The notes beneath the pieces were generated by a model. That model saw only the letters and a list, made by a program, of their open reading frames with translations, had not been told where the DNA came from and searched no databases. From an uncultured bacterium (GTDB lineage Bacteria > Cyanobacteriota > Vampirovibrionia > Gastranaerophilales > Gastranaerophilaceae), in NCBI GenBank assembly GCA_900551915.1, contig URXT01000021.1:1-31578 (forward strand): a stretch of DNA of 31,578 bases. Reading direction: 5' to 3'. Positions 1 through 6,702 of the stretch are shown piece by piece (position 1 is the stretch's first letter; the number at the start of each line of letters is the position of its first letter). The position numbers and the translations under genes are program-made.

Positions 1-678
1 CTTATTACGCTTGGCATTATCGGAATAGTTGCAGCAATGACGCTTCCGGCTTTAATCGGGAATTATCAAAAACACGTTACGGTTAATAAATTAAAAAAAA
101 GCTATACGACGCTCGCACAAATGTTTGTCAGAGCTCAAGAAGAGAATGGCGGCATGGAAACATAAGATTTTTCTTCTCTCGGCGATTTATCGCAAGCCAA
201 TGCTTTTAATGAAGTGTTACCAAAAATTGCTCAAACTTATTTTTTACCTTACCTTGATGTTCTGCAAGATTGCGGAACATCATGTAAAAGAGTGAGAAAG
301 AATAATTATAAATGGCTAAATAATCAATTGATAAACCAATATGATTCCAAGTTATATTACACCATATTTCTGAAAGACGGCTCAATTATTTTCTTTTCTG
401 TGAACAATAACGGAGTTAAGTTATTTGATATTTTGATTTCTGTAGATATTAACGGCGATAAAGGGCCAAATGTTACCGGTAAAGATGTTTTTAATTATTA
501 TTTGAATGCTGGCAATGTATCAAGAACAAATTTTTGGGGCTTAACCGGAACAAATATTAAAAGAGAAAAACTCTTGAATGACTCAGGCAGGGGCTGCAAT
601 AAAAATGCCAACGGGCAATACTGCGGGGCGTTAATCCAATATGATGGCTGGAAGATTTCTGACGACTATCCATGGTAA
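1..678 (+). pseudogene. Type IV pilin/pseudopilin-like protein, 5'-truncated by the window edge and interrupted by an in-frame TAA
   Basis: Reading frame 1 opens inside a prepilin N-terminal helix (LITLGIIGIVAAMTLPALIG), continues as a typical pseudopilin amphipathic helix, and meets TAA at 163-165. The same frame then runs open to the TAA ending at 678. The downstream half still looks like this family: it has paired Cys residues and a VDINGDKGPN--GKD-F segment that matches VDTNGFKSPN--GKD in the intact pilin-like gene ending at 1846. The residue before the stop lies in an E-N-G-G-M-E-T context where such proteins often carry Trp or Tyr, so a nonsense change is more likely than two separate genes. 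A GTG at 214 could restart translation but has no convincing Shine-Dalgarno site and would give a protein without its membrane helix. Alternatives are a sequencing error, or a population in which both alleles exist. Confidence 0.75.
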
Positions 679-735
679 GTTTGACCATTTAAAACCATTT
701 TGTTTTTGGTAATATAAAACCAAAAGGAGAAAATT

Positions 736-1854
736 ATGAAAACAATTTGGGATAAATATGCAGAAGTTCTTGTTGATTATTCAACAAATGTGCAAAAAGG
801 CGATTTGGTGCAAATCCGAGGGACAAGTGTTTATACAAAAGACCTTGTGAAAGCGGTTTACAAAAGAGTTCTTGAGCGCGGCGGCCATCCGATTGTCAGA
901 ACTTCAATTGAAGATTTGACTGATACTTTTATTAAATACGCAAGCGATGAACAGCTTGATTTTGTCGACCCGATTACCAAGCTTGAATATGAAACCGTTG
1001 ATAAATTCATTTCAATCGGCGGGCCGATGAACACTAAAAATCTTGCAAAAGCTGATATGAAAAAGCTTGCAAGACGCGGCAAAGCAACAAAAGCGCTCTC
1101 CGAACTTCTGATGAAACGTTCTGCAGACGGAGATGCAAGCTGGGTTATTGCTGACGTTCCAACGCATGCGCTTGCGCAGGAAGCCAAGATGTCTTTTGAT
1201 GAGTATTCCGAATTCTTGTTTAAATCATGCTATCTTGACATGGATGATCCTGTTGCAAAGTTAAAAGAACTTGATGAAAAACAAACCAAATGGGCAAATT
1301 ACTTAAACGGTGTTAAAAAACTCCGGATTGTCGGCGAAAAAACAGACATAACTTTCGGCGTTGAAGGCAGAAAATGGATTAGCTGTTCCGGCCTGAACAA
1401 TTACCCGGATGGAGAAGTTTTCACCTCGCCTGTTGAAAATGATGTTAATGGTGAAATATATTTCGATTTCCCGCAAATTTACAGAGGCAACGAAGCACAG
1501 GGCGTTCATCTTTGGATTGAAAACGGCAAAGTAGTGAAAGCCAAAGCCGACAAAGGCGAAGATTTTTTAAACGCAATGCTCGATATGGACGAAGGTTCGC
1601 GCGGAATCGGCGAAATTGCAATCGGCACAAACGACCGCATTCAGGAAGTTACCGGAAATATTCTTTTTGATGAGAAAATCGGCGGCTCAATTCACATGGC
1701 AGTCGGCGCATCTTACCCCGAAGCCGGCGGGAAAAATGTTTCCGGGCTTCACTGGGATTTGATTAAAAACATGAAAGACGCTTCAGGTGAAGCCGGCGGA
1801 AAAATATTTGCTGATGATATTTTAATTTATGAAAACGGTAAGTTTTTAATCTAA
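736..1854 (+). CDS. M29-family metallo-aminopeptidase (AmpS/PepS type)
   Basis: This 372-aa cytosolic aminopeptidase would remove N-terminal residues from peptides using two divalent metal ions. It aligns by eye with the thermophilic M29 family (AmpS, AmpT, PepS) over its whole length, slightly shorter than the usual 400-410 aa. All expected metal-site residues are visible: Glu227 in NYPDGEVF, Glu293 in GIGEIAIG, His320 and Tyr327 in the IHMAVGASYPE stretch, and His339 and Asp341 in GLHWD. The N-terminal half is the less conserved alpha/beta domain of the family. The start is fixed by AAGGAG about 7 nt upstream. It follows the broken pilin gene on the same strand with its own leader, and its last 9 bases overlap the convergent pilin-like gene. 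It is presumably a housekeeping peptide-recycling enzyme. The family call is strong; substrate preference cannot be read from sequence. Confidence 0.9.
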   Translation: MKTIWDKYAEVLVDYSTNVQKGDLVQIRGTSVYTKDLVKAVYKRVLERGGHPIVRTSIEDLTDTFIKYASDEQLDFVDPITKLEYETVDKFISIGGPMNTKNLAKADMKKLARRGKATKALSELLMKRSADGDASWVIADVPTHALAQEAKMSFDEYSEFLFKSCYLDMDDPVAKLKELDEKQTKWANYLNGVKKLRIVGEKTDITFGVEGRKWISCSGLNNYPDGEVFTSPVENDVNGEIYFDFPQIYRGNEAQGVHLWIENGKVVKAKADKGEDFLNAMLDMDEGSRGIGEIAIGTNDRIQEVTGNILFDEKIGGSIHMAVGASYPEAGGKNVSGLHWDLIKNMKDASGEAGGKIFADDILIYENGKFLI

Positions 1855-2487
1855 CAGCCAGGATTGAAAGTTGCACGGTGGATAGTGACACCAACCAGTT
1901 TTGGATTTTGCATCTTGTCGTATGAATAATCCAATGCCAGTATATTCAGAGGCTAAGTTAGATCTTTGGTTGTTTTTATTAACCGGAACAAAATACCAGC
2001 GGTCTTTGCCGAACCTGTTTGGCGATTTAAAACCGTTTGTATCAACTACAAATATGTTTTCGTGAAAATAATATGTGCACCAATTTCTTCCGGAAATATC
2101 AGTGAAACATGTTGACTGGTTGTTGCAAGGGTAACCTGTTCCATTCTGACCGCCTATTGTTTCTCCTTTTGCCCAGCAGGTATCAATTTTTTTATCAAGA
2201 CAGTCAGCTATCATTATGAACTTGTTTTTCATAATATTCATTTCTTGCGCAGTGTATTCTTCAGATAAGGCACTGTCACGTGTAAGTTCCTGATTGAAAA
2301 TAGCTTCTTGAAACGCCTGATTTATGTCGGAATATGCTTTTTTGTAGGCGGTTTTGAATTGCTTATCTTTCCATGCGCCGATTAGTTGCGGCAAAGTAAT
2401 TGCCGCGACAATTCCGATTATTCCGAGAGTGATTAAGGTTTCCGCAAGAGTGAAGCCATAGCGAGATTTTCTGAGTTTTAACATCAT
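1846..2487 (-). CDS. Type II secretion/type IV pilin-like protein with prepilin cleavage motif
   Basis: The product is about 213 aa with a short basic leader (MMLKLRKSRY), then G-FTLAE, the prepilin peptidase site with Glu at +5, and a hydrophobic helix ending near residue 40. It should therefore be processed by a PilD-like peptidase and sit in the inner membrane or assemble into a pilus or pseudopilus. The globular part has several Cys residues, probably disulfide-bonded, and a VDTNGFKSPN--GKDRW loop shared with the broken homologue at the left edge. I chose the tandem ATGs at 2482-2487; an in-frame TTG at 2499 would add four residues but has no better ribosome site. A consensus promoter, TTGACA-17-TACAAT, lies upstream and diverges from the XRE gene. 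Such proteins occur as large paralogous sets in this lineage; the specific role is unknown. Confidence 0.85.
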   Translation of the reverse strand: MMLKLRKSRYGFTLAETLITLGIIGIVAAITLPQLIGAWKDKQFKTAYKKAYSDINQAFQEAIFNQELTRDSALSEEYTAQEMNIMKNKFIMIADCLDKKIDTCWAKGETIGGQNGTGYPCNNQSTCFTDISGRNWCTYYFHENIFVVDTNGFKSPNRFGKDRWYFVPVNKNNQRSNLASEYTGIGLFIRQDAKSKTGWCHYPPCNFQSWLLD

Positions 2488-2532
2488 AATATATTCCAAT
2501 TCTTTTCCATATACTTTATGTCCAATAAAAGA

Positions 2533-2561
2533 ATTGTAGTATATCGATTTAATTTTGTCAA
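2533..2561 (-). promoter_or_regulatory. Promoter of the pilin-like gene
   Basis: On the minus strand, TTGACA (2556-2561), a 17-bp spacer and TACAAT (2533-2538) form a near-perfect sigma70 promoter. It points at the pilin-like gene and predicts a leader of roughly 40 nt. It lies only a few bases from the -10 of the divergent XRE gene, so a protein bound here could control both. Confidence 0.75.
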
Positions 2562-2566
2562 TACGA

Positions 2567-2572
2567 TAAAAT
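2567..2572 (+). promoter_or_regulatory. -10 element of the XRE gene, predicting a leaderless transcript
   Basis: TAAAAT is followed by six bases and then the ATG at 2579. No Shine-Dalgarno sequence fits between them. A start site about 7 nt after the -10 would fall on the A of the ATG. The -35 region is poor. Confidence 0.5.
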
Positions 2573-2578
2573 TATCAA

Positions 2579-2797
2579 ATGGACAAAACAGATTTTTTGA
2601 AATTGGGGTATAAAATAAAATTCGAACGAAGTAAAAAGAAGCTTTCCCAAATGGATTTGTCATTAAAAACAGGTTTGACAACGCGCTCTCTTTCGAGAAT
2701 AGAATGCGGAATTATTGACCCTAAGTTCTCAACTTTAATAAAAATTTCCGAGGCTTTGGAAATAGATTTGTGTGAACTTTTAAATTTCAAGCTATAA
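2579..2797 (+). CDS. Small XRE-family helix-turn-helix regulator
   Basis: This 72-aa protein is essentially one Cro/C1-type HTH domain. The core is LSQMDLSLKTGLTTRSLSRI-ECG, where the first part is helix 2, TTRSLSRIE is the recognition helix, and the following STLIKISEALEIDLCELL gives the last two helices. It has no ligand or protease domain, so it probably acts as a dimeric DNA-binding regulator. It diverges from the pilin-like gene and their promoters are interleaved (2533-2572), so autoregulation and control of the pilin gene are reasonable inferences. An intrinsic terminator follows the stop codon immediately. No toxin gene is adjacent on the same strand, so nothing supports an antitoxin role. 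Confidence 0.85.
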   Translation: MDKTDFLKLGYKIKFERSKKKLSQMDLSLKTGLTTRSLSRIECGIIDPKFSTLIKISEALEIDLCELLNFKL

Positions 2798-2830
2798 AAA
2801 AGTCCGGTATATTTTACCGGACTTTTTTAT
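2796..2830. terminator. Bidirectional intrinsic terminator
   Basis: The stem AAGTCCGGTA / TACCGGACTT has a short A/T loop, and is flanked by an A-run on the left and a T-run on the right. It can end transcripts of the XRE gene (+) and of the 53-aa gene (-) that converge on it. Confidence 0.9.
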
Positions 2831-2844
2831 TTCAAAAATAAACA

Positions 2845-3006
2845 CTAAACAAGACCTAAAACTTTTTTGTACCAGGTGAAGGTTTCCAATTCAATTCCGT
2901 TGAAAGTTGTTTTTAAGCACTGGCTTTTCAAATAGTTTTCAAACTCATCATTAAATTTAGATTTAATTTTAGTAGTTTTCAAATTCATTTTTTCTGCAGT
3001 TTCCAT
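2845..3006 (-). CDS. Hypothetical 53-aa protein
   Basis: A short ORF starts METAEKMNLK and ends WYKKVLGLV. Three signs support expression: GGAGATAGG about 5-6 nt before the ATG, a TATAAT hexamer some 50 nt further upstream (3057-3062), and the shared terminator just past its stop. It is charged (rich in Lys and Glu), has one Cys, no signal peptide and no membrane segment. I do not recognise the family. It is convergent with the XRE gene but there is no evidence that they work together. A small cytosolic protein is the plain reading; a modified-peptide precursor is possible but no maturation enzyme is nearby. Confidence 0.6.
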   Translation of the reverse strand: METAEKMNLKTTKIKSKFNDEFENYLKSQCLKTTFNGIELETFTWYKKVLGLV

Positions 3007-3056
3007 GTGACCTATCTCCTATATTACCATTGCGATACCCCTAATTTATGTGTTAT

Positions 3057-3062
3057 ATTATA
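3057..3062 (-). promoter_or_regulatory. -10 hexamer upstream of the 53-aa gene
   Basis: A perfect TATAAT reads on the minus strand about 50 nt before the ATG. No good -35 lies at 16-18 bp. A small inverted repeat (ATTCTC / GAGAAT, 3078-3083 and 3093-3098) covers the place where the -35 would be, and might be an operator. Confidence 0.4.
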
Positions 3063-3141
3063 ACGTATTCGAAAGAGATTCTCTACACTCTTGAGAATTA
3101 CTTCTAAAGAATTTAATTTTTTAAAAAAGTTGAAAATTTTA

Positions 3142-3150
3142 TGTTAAAAT
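3142..3150 (+). promoter_or_regulatory. Extended -10 of the methyltransferase-like gene, predicting a leaderless transcript
   Basis: TG-T-TAAAAT is followed by six bases (CAGAGC) and the ATG at 3157. There is no room for a Shine-Dalgarno site if transcription starts 6-7 nt after the hexamer. The -35 region is not recognisable, which fits an extended -10 promoter. Confidence 0.5.
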
Positions 3151-3156
3151 CAGAGC

Positions 3157-4077
3157 ATGATTTTGATTGGCGAAAATCTTCATGTAATTTCTAAAAACGT
3201 GCGCGAGGCGCTGCAAAATCGTGACGAAATTTTTGTAAAAAATCTGCTTAATTTACAAAAAAAAATGGATTATGCTGATTTAAATATCGGGCCGGCGCGC
3301 GGAGATTTGGAGGGAATTTTTTCCTGGCTCTGCCCTCTTGTGGAAGAGAATTCTTCTTTAAAAATTTCTTTGGACACAACAAATTTTGAAGAAATGAAAA
3401 ATGCATTTTCTTTTATAAAAAATAAAGAAAATATTTTTCTAAACAGCACCTCAAATGATATGCCGCAACTCGATTTGATGTGCGGCCTGGTGCTTGAACA
3501 TGATTGCAGGCTCGTTGCTCTTACAATGTCAAAAGAAACAGGAATTCCGAAAACTTCTGACGGAAGATTGGAGATTGCGTTTGACATTTATGAAAAATGT
3601 ATGGAAAATGGAATGGCTTCTGACAAAATTTATTTTGACCCGCTTGTAATTCCTTTGACGGCTGACCAATCTCAGGGGCTTGAGGCGTTGAATACTTTGA
3701 AAATGATAAAAGAAAGTTTCGACCCGCCGGTAAAAACCGTAATCGGGCTTTCAAATATTTCAAACGGAGCGCCCGCGGAACTTCGTCCGCTTATTAACAG
3801 AGTTTTTGCGGTTCTTGCTTATGGTGCGGGTTTGGATGCTGTAATTATGGATGCAGCAGATGACGAACTTTACCGTATTTTGAAAATGCTTTCATCAAAA
3901 AAAGCAGAAAAAGATGTCGACAATTTGTATTTGAAACTTTCAAAAATGTTTGAAAATTTTGAAGATTTGGAAAGCCTTGAATTTGATAAAAATAATGAAG
4001 AACAATTGAAAATTTTCAAAACCTGCGAGATAATACTGAATAAGAAAATTTATTCAAACAGTTTTGCACAAGTTTAA
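3157..4077 (+). CDS. Pterin-binding methyltransferase, AcsE/MeTr-like (methyltetrahydrofolate:corrinoid methyltransferase family)
   Basis: This 306-aa protein has the TIM-barrel pattern of the dihydropteroate synthase/MeTr superfamily. The pterin-contact positions known from the Moorella MeTr (Asp75, Asn96, Asp160, Asn199) have clear counterparts: Asp73 in SLDTTN, Asn96 in IFLNSTSND, Asp161 in YFDPLVIPLT and Asn200 in IGLSNISNG. The N-terminal DLNIGP is also typical. Such enzymes move the methyl group of methyltetrahydrofolate to a cobalt corrinoid protein. There is no corrinoid protein, CO dehydrogenase or methionine synthase module next to it, so the acceptor is unknown. It has about 40 extra residues at the C-terminus, predicted helical. 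It is not DHPS (FolP), because the DHPS sulfonamide-site motifs are absent. Family call good, reaction inferred. Confidence 0.75.
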   Translation: MILIGENLHVISKNVREALQNRDEIFVKNLLNLQKKMDYADLNIGPARGDLEGIFSWLCPLVEENSSLKISLDTTNFEEMKNAFSFIKNKENIFLNSTSNDMPQLDLMCGLVLEHDCRLVALTMSKETGIPKTSDGRLEIAFDIYEKCMENGMASDKIYFDPLVIPLTADQSQGLEALNTLKMIKESFDPPVKTVIGLSNISNGAPAELRPLINRVFAVLAYGAGLDAVIMDAADDELYRILKMLSSKKAEKDVDNLYLKLSKMFENFEDLESLEFDKNNEEQLKIFKTCEIILNKKIYSNSFAQV

Positions 4078-4092
4078 TTTTTATGGTAATAT
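4064..4092 (+). promoter_or_regulatory. Promoter of the TPR-lipoprotein operon
   Basis: TTGCAC (4064-4069), a 17-bp spacer and TAATAT (4087-4092) form a good sigma70 promoter. Its -35 lies in the last codons of the upstream methyltransferase-like gene. Initiation near 4099 would leave only a 5-6 nt leader before the ATG at 4105. Confidence 0.6.
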
Positions 4093-4104
4093 GTAGCTGT
4101 AAAT

Positions 4105-6213
4105 ATGTTTACAATTTCGTTAAAATACAAAAAAGGGTTTAGGTTATTAAAGATTAGGAGCAGGACAATTAAAAAGCAGTTATTAATAATTTCAGCAGTT
4201 TTATCACTTTGTCTGACAGCGGTTCCGGCAGAAGCTTACATGCCTCCGGAAGCGAATATTTTATACCAGCAGGCCTGCACGCTTGAATATCAGCATAATT
4301 ATAAAGACGCGATTGAAAAAGTTCTTGAAGCAATCAAAATTGCTGGCGAAGATGCGCTTCTTTATACAAAACTTGCCGGATTATATTCTGATACCGACCA
4401 GTATGATAAAGCGCTCGAGGCTTACAATACTGTTGTAAAACTTCGTCCTGACGATGCTTTTGTATTTATCAGTATAGGTAATATTTACGAAACCCAGACA
4501 AAATATATTGAAGCACTAGAGGCTTATGAACAGGCGTTGAAAATTTTTCCACAATACAAATACAATTATCTGAATATTGCAAACGTTCAATATCAGATGA
4601 ATGATTATCCGAATGCTATTGAAAATTATAAAAAATTTCTTGAAACCTATTCAAACCATAAAGAAGCCAGAGAAAGCCTCGCGAATGCTTATCTTGGCTC
4701 TAACAATCCTAAACTCGCTGTTGAAGAGTATTCCAAATTGTACGAAGCTGACAATTTGAACTTTAAAGATTACTCAAATTACGGTTTGGCGCTTTTCCAA
4801 ACCGAGGATTATGCAAAAGCCGTTGAATTTTTGGAGAAAGCTGTTGAAAAATCTCCTGACAGCTTATCTTCTCACATAAGTCTCGCGCTTTCATATCAGG
4901 AATTGGAGAAAAATGATTTGGCGCTTGCGCAGTATGAAGTTGTTTTCAAACAGGCACCGAATTTACATTCCGTAAGATTTGATTATGCAAACCTTCTTGC
5001 TGATATGGGTAAAAACAACGAAGCTGTTGCGCAGTACAAAATTTATTCAACAAACTTTCCGAATGACGCCAGAGTTTATAAAAATCTCGGACTTGTCTAC
5101 AAGCGCATGAACGATTTTGACAACACAATAGCAAGTTATGAAAAAGCTTTGACTCTGGATTCAAAAGATGTGAATATAAAAAAAGAGCTTGCGAACTGTT
5201 ATCACATGAAGAAGGATTATGTAACGGCATTGAAATATTATGACGAAGTTTTGCAAAGTTCGCCTAACGATTATGATGTAAAAGTTAATAAAGCCATTGC
5301 GCTCCATGCTTTAGAAAAATATGAAGATGCCATTGCGCTTTATCGTGAAATCCTTTCGCAAAAAGATAATACAATTGTTGCAAGCAACCTTACGGATGCG
5401 CTTGTTTCTCAAGGCCGAATTGATTTGAATGCGCAGAATTATTCAAAGGCTTCCGGCGAATTTGAACAGGCAATTTCGCGTGGAACAAAAGACAGTTTTG
5501 CATATTTCGGGCTTGCGAAATGTTTAAGAGTAAGCGGTTCTACAGAAAGAGCTGCTGAATATTATGAAAAAGCCATTTCTATGTCGCCGGAGGAAACTCT
5601 TTACAGCAGTGAATATGCAGAATTTGTGGCTGAAACAAATGCACTCACTCCGGCAAATCCTGCACCTGCGGCTATAGAAACTCCGGATGGAAAACTTCCG
5701 TCAATCAGTCTTGAAGATAATGAGGAAAATATTGTTAACGTTGCAAGCGTTAGCAAAAGTCAGGATTTGATAAATCAGGGTGATGAAAATTATAAAAAAG
5801 ATGATTATGATGAAGCTTTGAAAAATTACAAATCAGCCTTGAAGGTCAATCCAAACGATGAAATTACTCTTCTAAAAATAGGAAATATCTATAAAATTAA
5901 GAACGACAACGACAAAGCTCTTGATTTTTATAAGAAAGCTATTTTTGTAAATCCGGATTATACAGACGGATGGTTTAACCTCGGGCTTGTTTATGCTAAC
6001 GACAACAATCTGGCAAAAAGCAAGGAATGTTTTGAAAAAGTTATTTCATTAAATCCCGAATATGCATATTCATATTACGCTCTTGCAATTGCTTACGAAA
6101 GTGAAGACAACAAAGAAGAAGCCGTAAAAAATTATCAGCAGTTTTTGAAATACAACAAAGATACAAGCATGGTCAAAGTGGTAGAGGACAGGATTAACAA
6201 CTTGCAGAGATGA
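4105..6213 (+). CDS. Secreted/periplasmic TPR-repeat protein
   Basis: The 702-aa product has a long basic N-terminus, a hydrophobic stretch (LLIISAVLSLCLTAVPAEA) and a likely signal peptidase I site after AEA. The rest is tandem tetratricopeptide repeats: at least ten before a Pro/Ala-rich linker near residues 510-525, and about four after it. TPR solenoids bind protein partners, so this is likely an envelope scaffold. The stop overlaps the start of the lipoprotein gene (ATGA), so the two are translationally coupled and probably act together. The start is uncertain. ATG 4105 has no Shine-Dalgarno site, while a good one (AGGAG, 4156-4160) precedes an in-frame ATT at 4168 that would give an ideal signal peptide beginning IKKQLLIIS. 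The partner of the TPR domains is unknown. Confidence 0.85.
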   Translation: MFTISLKYKKGFRLLKIRSRTIKKQLLIISAVLSLCLTAVPAEAYMPPEANILYQQACTLEYQHNYKDAIEKVLEAIKIAGEDALLYTKLAGLYSDTDQYDKALEAYNTVVKLRPDDAFVFISIGNIYETQTKYIEALEAYEQALKIFPQYKYNYLNIANVQYQMNDYPNAIENYKKFLETYSNHKEARESLANAYLGSNNPKLAVEEYSKLYEADNLNFKDYSNYGLALFQTEDYAKAVEFLEKAVEKSPDSLSSHISLALSYQELEKNDLALAQYEVVFKQAPNLHSVRFDYANLLADMGKNNEAVAQYKIYSTNFPNDARVYKNLGLVYKRMNDFDNTIASYEKALTLDSKDVNIKKELANCYHMKKDYVTALKYYDEVLQSSPNDYDVKVNKAIALHALEKYEDAIALYREILSQKDNTIVASNLTDALVSQGRIDLNAQNYSKASGEFEQAISRGTKDSFAYFGLAKCLRVSGSTERAAEYYEKAISMSPEETLYSSEYAEFVAETNALTPANPAPAAIETPDGKLPSISLEDNEENIVNVASVSKSQDLINQGDENYKKDDYDEALKNYKSALKVNPNDEITLLKIGNIYKIKNDNDKALDFYKKAIFVNPDYTDGWFNLGLVYANDNNLAKSKECFEKVISLNPEYAYSYYALAIAYESEDNKEEAVKNYQQFLKYNKDTSMVKVVEDRINNLQR

Positions 6214-6620
6214 AAAGGTTTTTAACGTTAGCATCGGTATTTTTGATAATGTTTTTGACCTCGGCCTGCACAGCTGACAAACCTGCTATCCTTTTCAACA
6301 AGTATCCGATAACCGAAGATACCGTGATGGGTTACGGAAATCTTTTCAAACCGAATACGAGGATATATTATCTGGTGCTTTTGCCTGAAAAAATCCGTTC
6401 ACGTTATATTTACCTTCAAATTATCAAAAAGGACAATAAAGAAGGCCGTCTCGGCTACAAAATTTATTACGGCAAGACTGTCCGCTTAAAAGACGAGCAG
6501 ATAAATTACTATGATGATTACATTGTAATAAGCGAACCCGGAGCGTATGTTATGCAGATTTATTCAAAAGATAATCCGCAGAAAGTTTTGTGTGTCGGAC
6601 AATTTTTTGTTGGTGAATAA
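6210..6620 (+). CDS. Small lipoprotein coupled to the TPR gene
   Basis: The 136-aa product has an n-region MKR, a hydrophobic core and LTSAC at residues 16-20, a slightly off-consensus lipobox that would make Cys20 the lipidated residue. The mature part is about 115 aa, rich in Tyr, Lys and beta-strand patterns, ending in VGQFFVGE. I do not recognise a named family. Its ATG overlaps the TPR stop codon by 4 nt, which implies coupling and roughly matched expression. The natural inference is a membrane-anchored partner of the TPR protein. A strong terminator follows within 35 nt. Confidence 0.75.
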   Translation: MKRFLTLASVFLIMFLTSACTADKPAILFNKYPITEDTVMGYGNLFKPNTRIYYLVLLPEKIRSRYIYLQIIKKDNKEGRLGYKIYYGKTVRLKDEQINYYDDYIVISEPGAYVMQIYSKDNPQKVLCVGQFFVGE

Positions 6621-6650
6621 ATATTAGTATAATTATAATATTATGTTATA

Positions 6651-6685
6651 AAAACAGCGGACTTAAATGCCCGCTGTTTTTTGTT
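6651..6685. terminator. Bidirectional intrinsic terminator between the lipoprotein gene and gyrA
   Basis: The ten-bp stem AAAACAGCGG / CCGCTGTTTT (6651-6660 and 6671-6680) is followed by a T-run. The A-rich left arm gives the same signal on the minus strand, so it can serve both converging genes. Confidence 0.9.
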
Positions 6686-6702
6686 TTTGTAATTAATTAT
6701 AT

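Noticed and set aside
2579..3006. Toxin-antitoxin pair made of the XRE gene and the 53-aa gene
   Set aside because: The genes converge with a terminator between them instead of forming an operon, and the 53-aa protein resembles no toxin that I know.
3157..4077. Dihydropteroate synthase (folP)
   Set aside because: The pterin-site pattern follows MeTr (Asn96, Asn200), and no folate-synthesis genes are adjacent.
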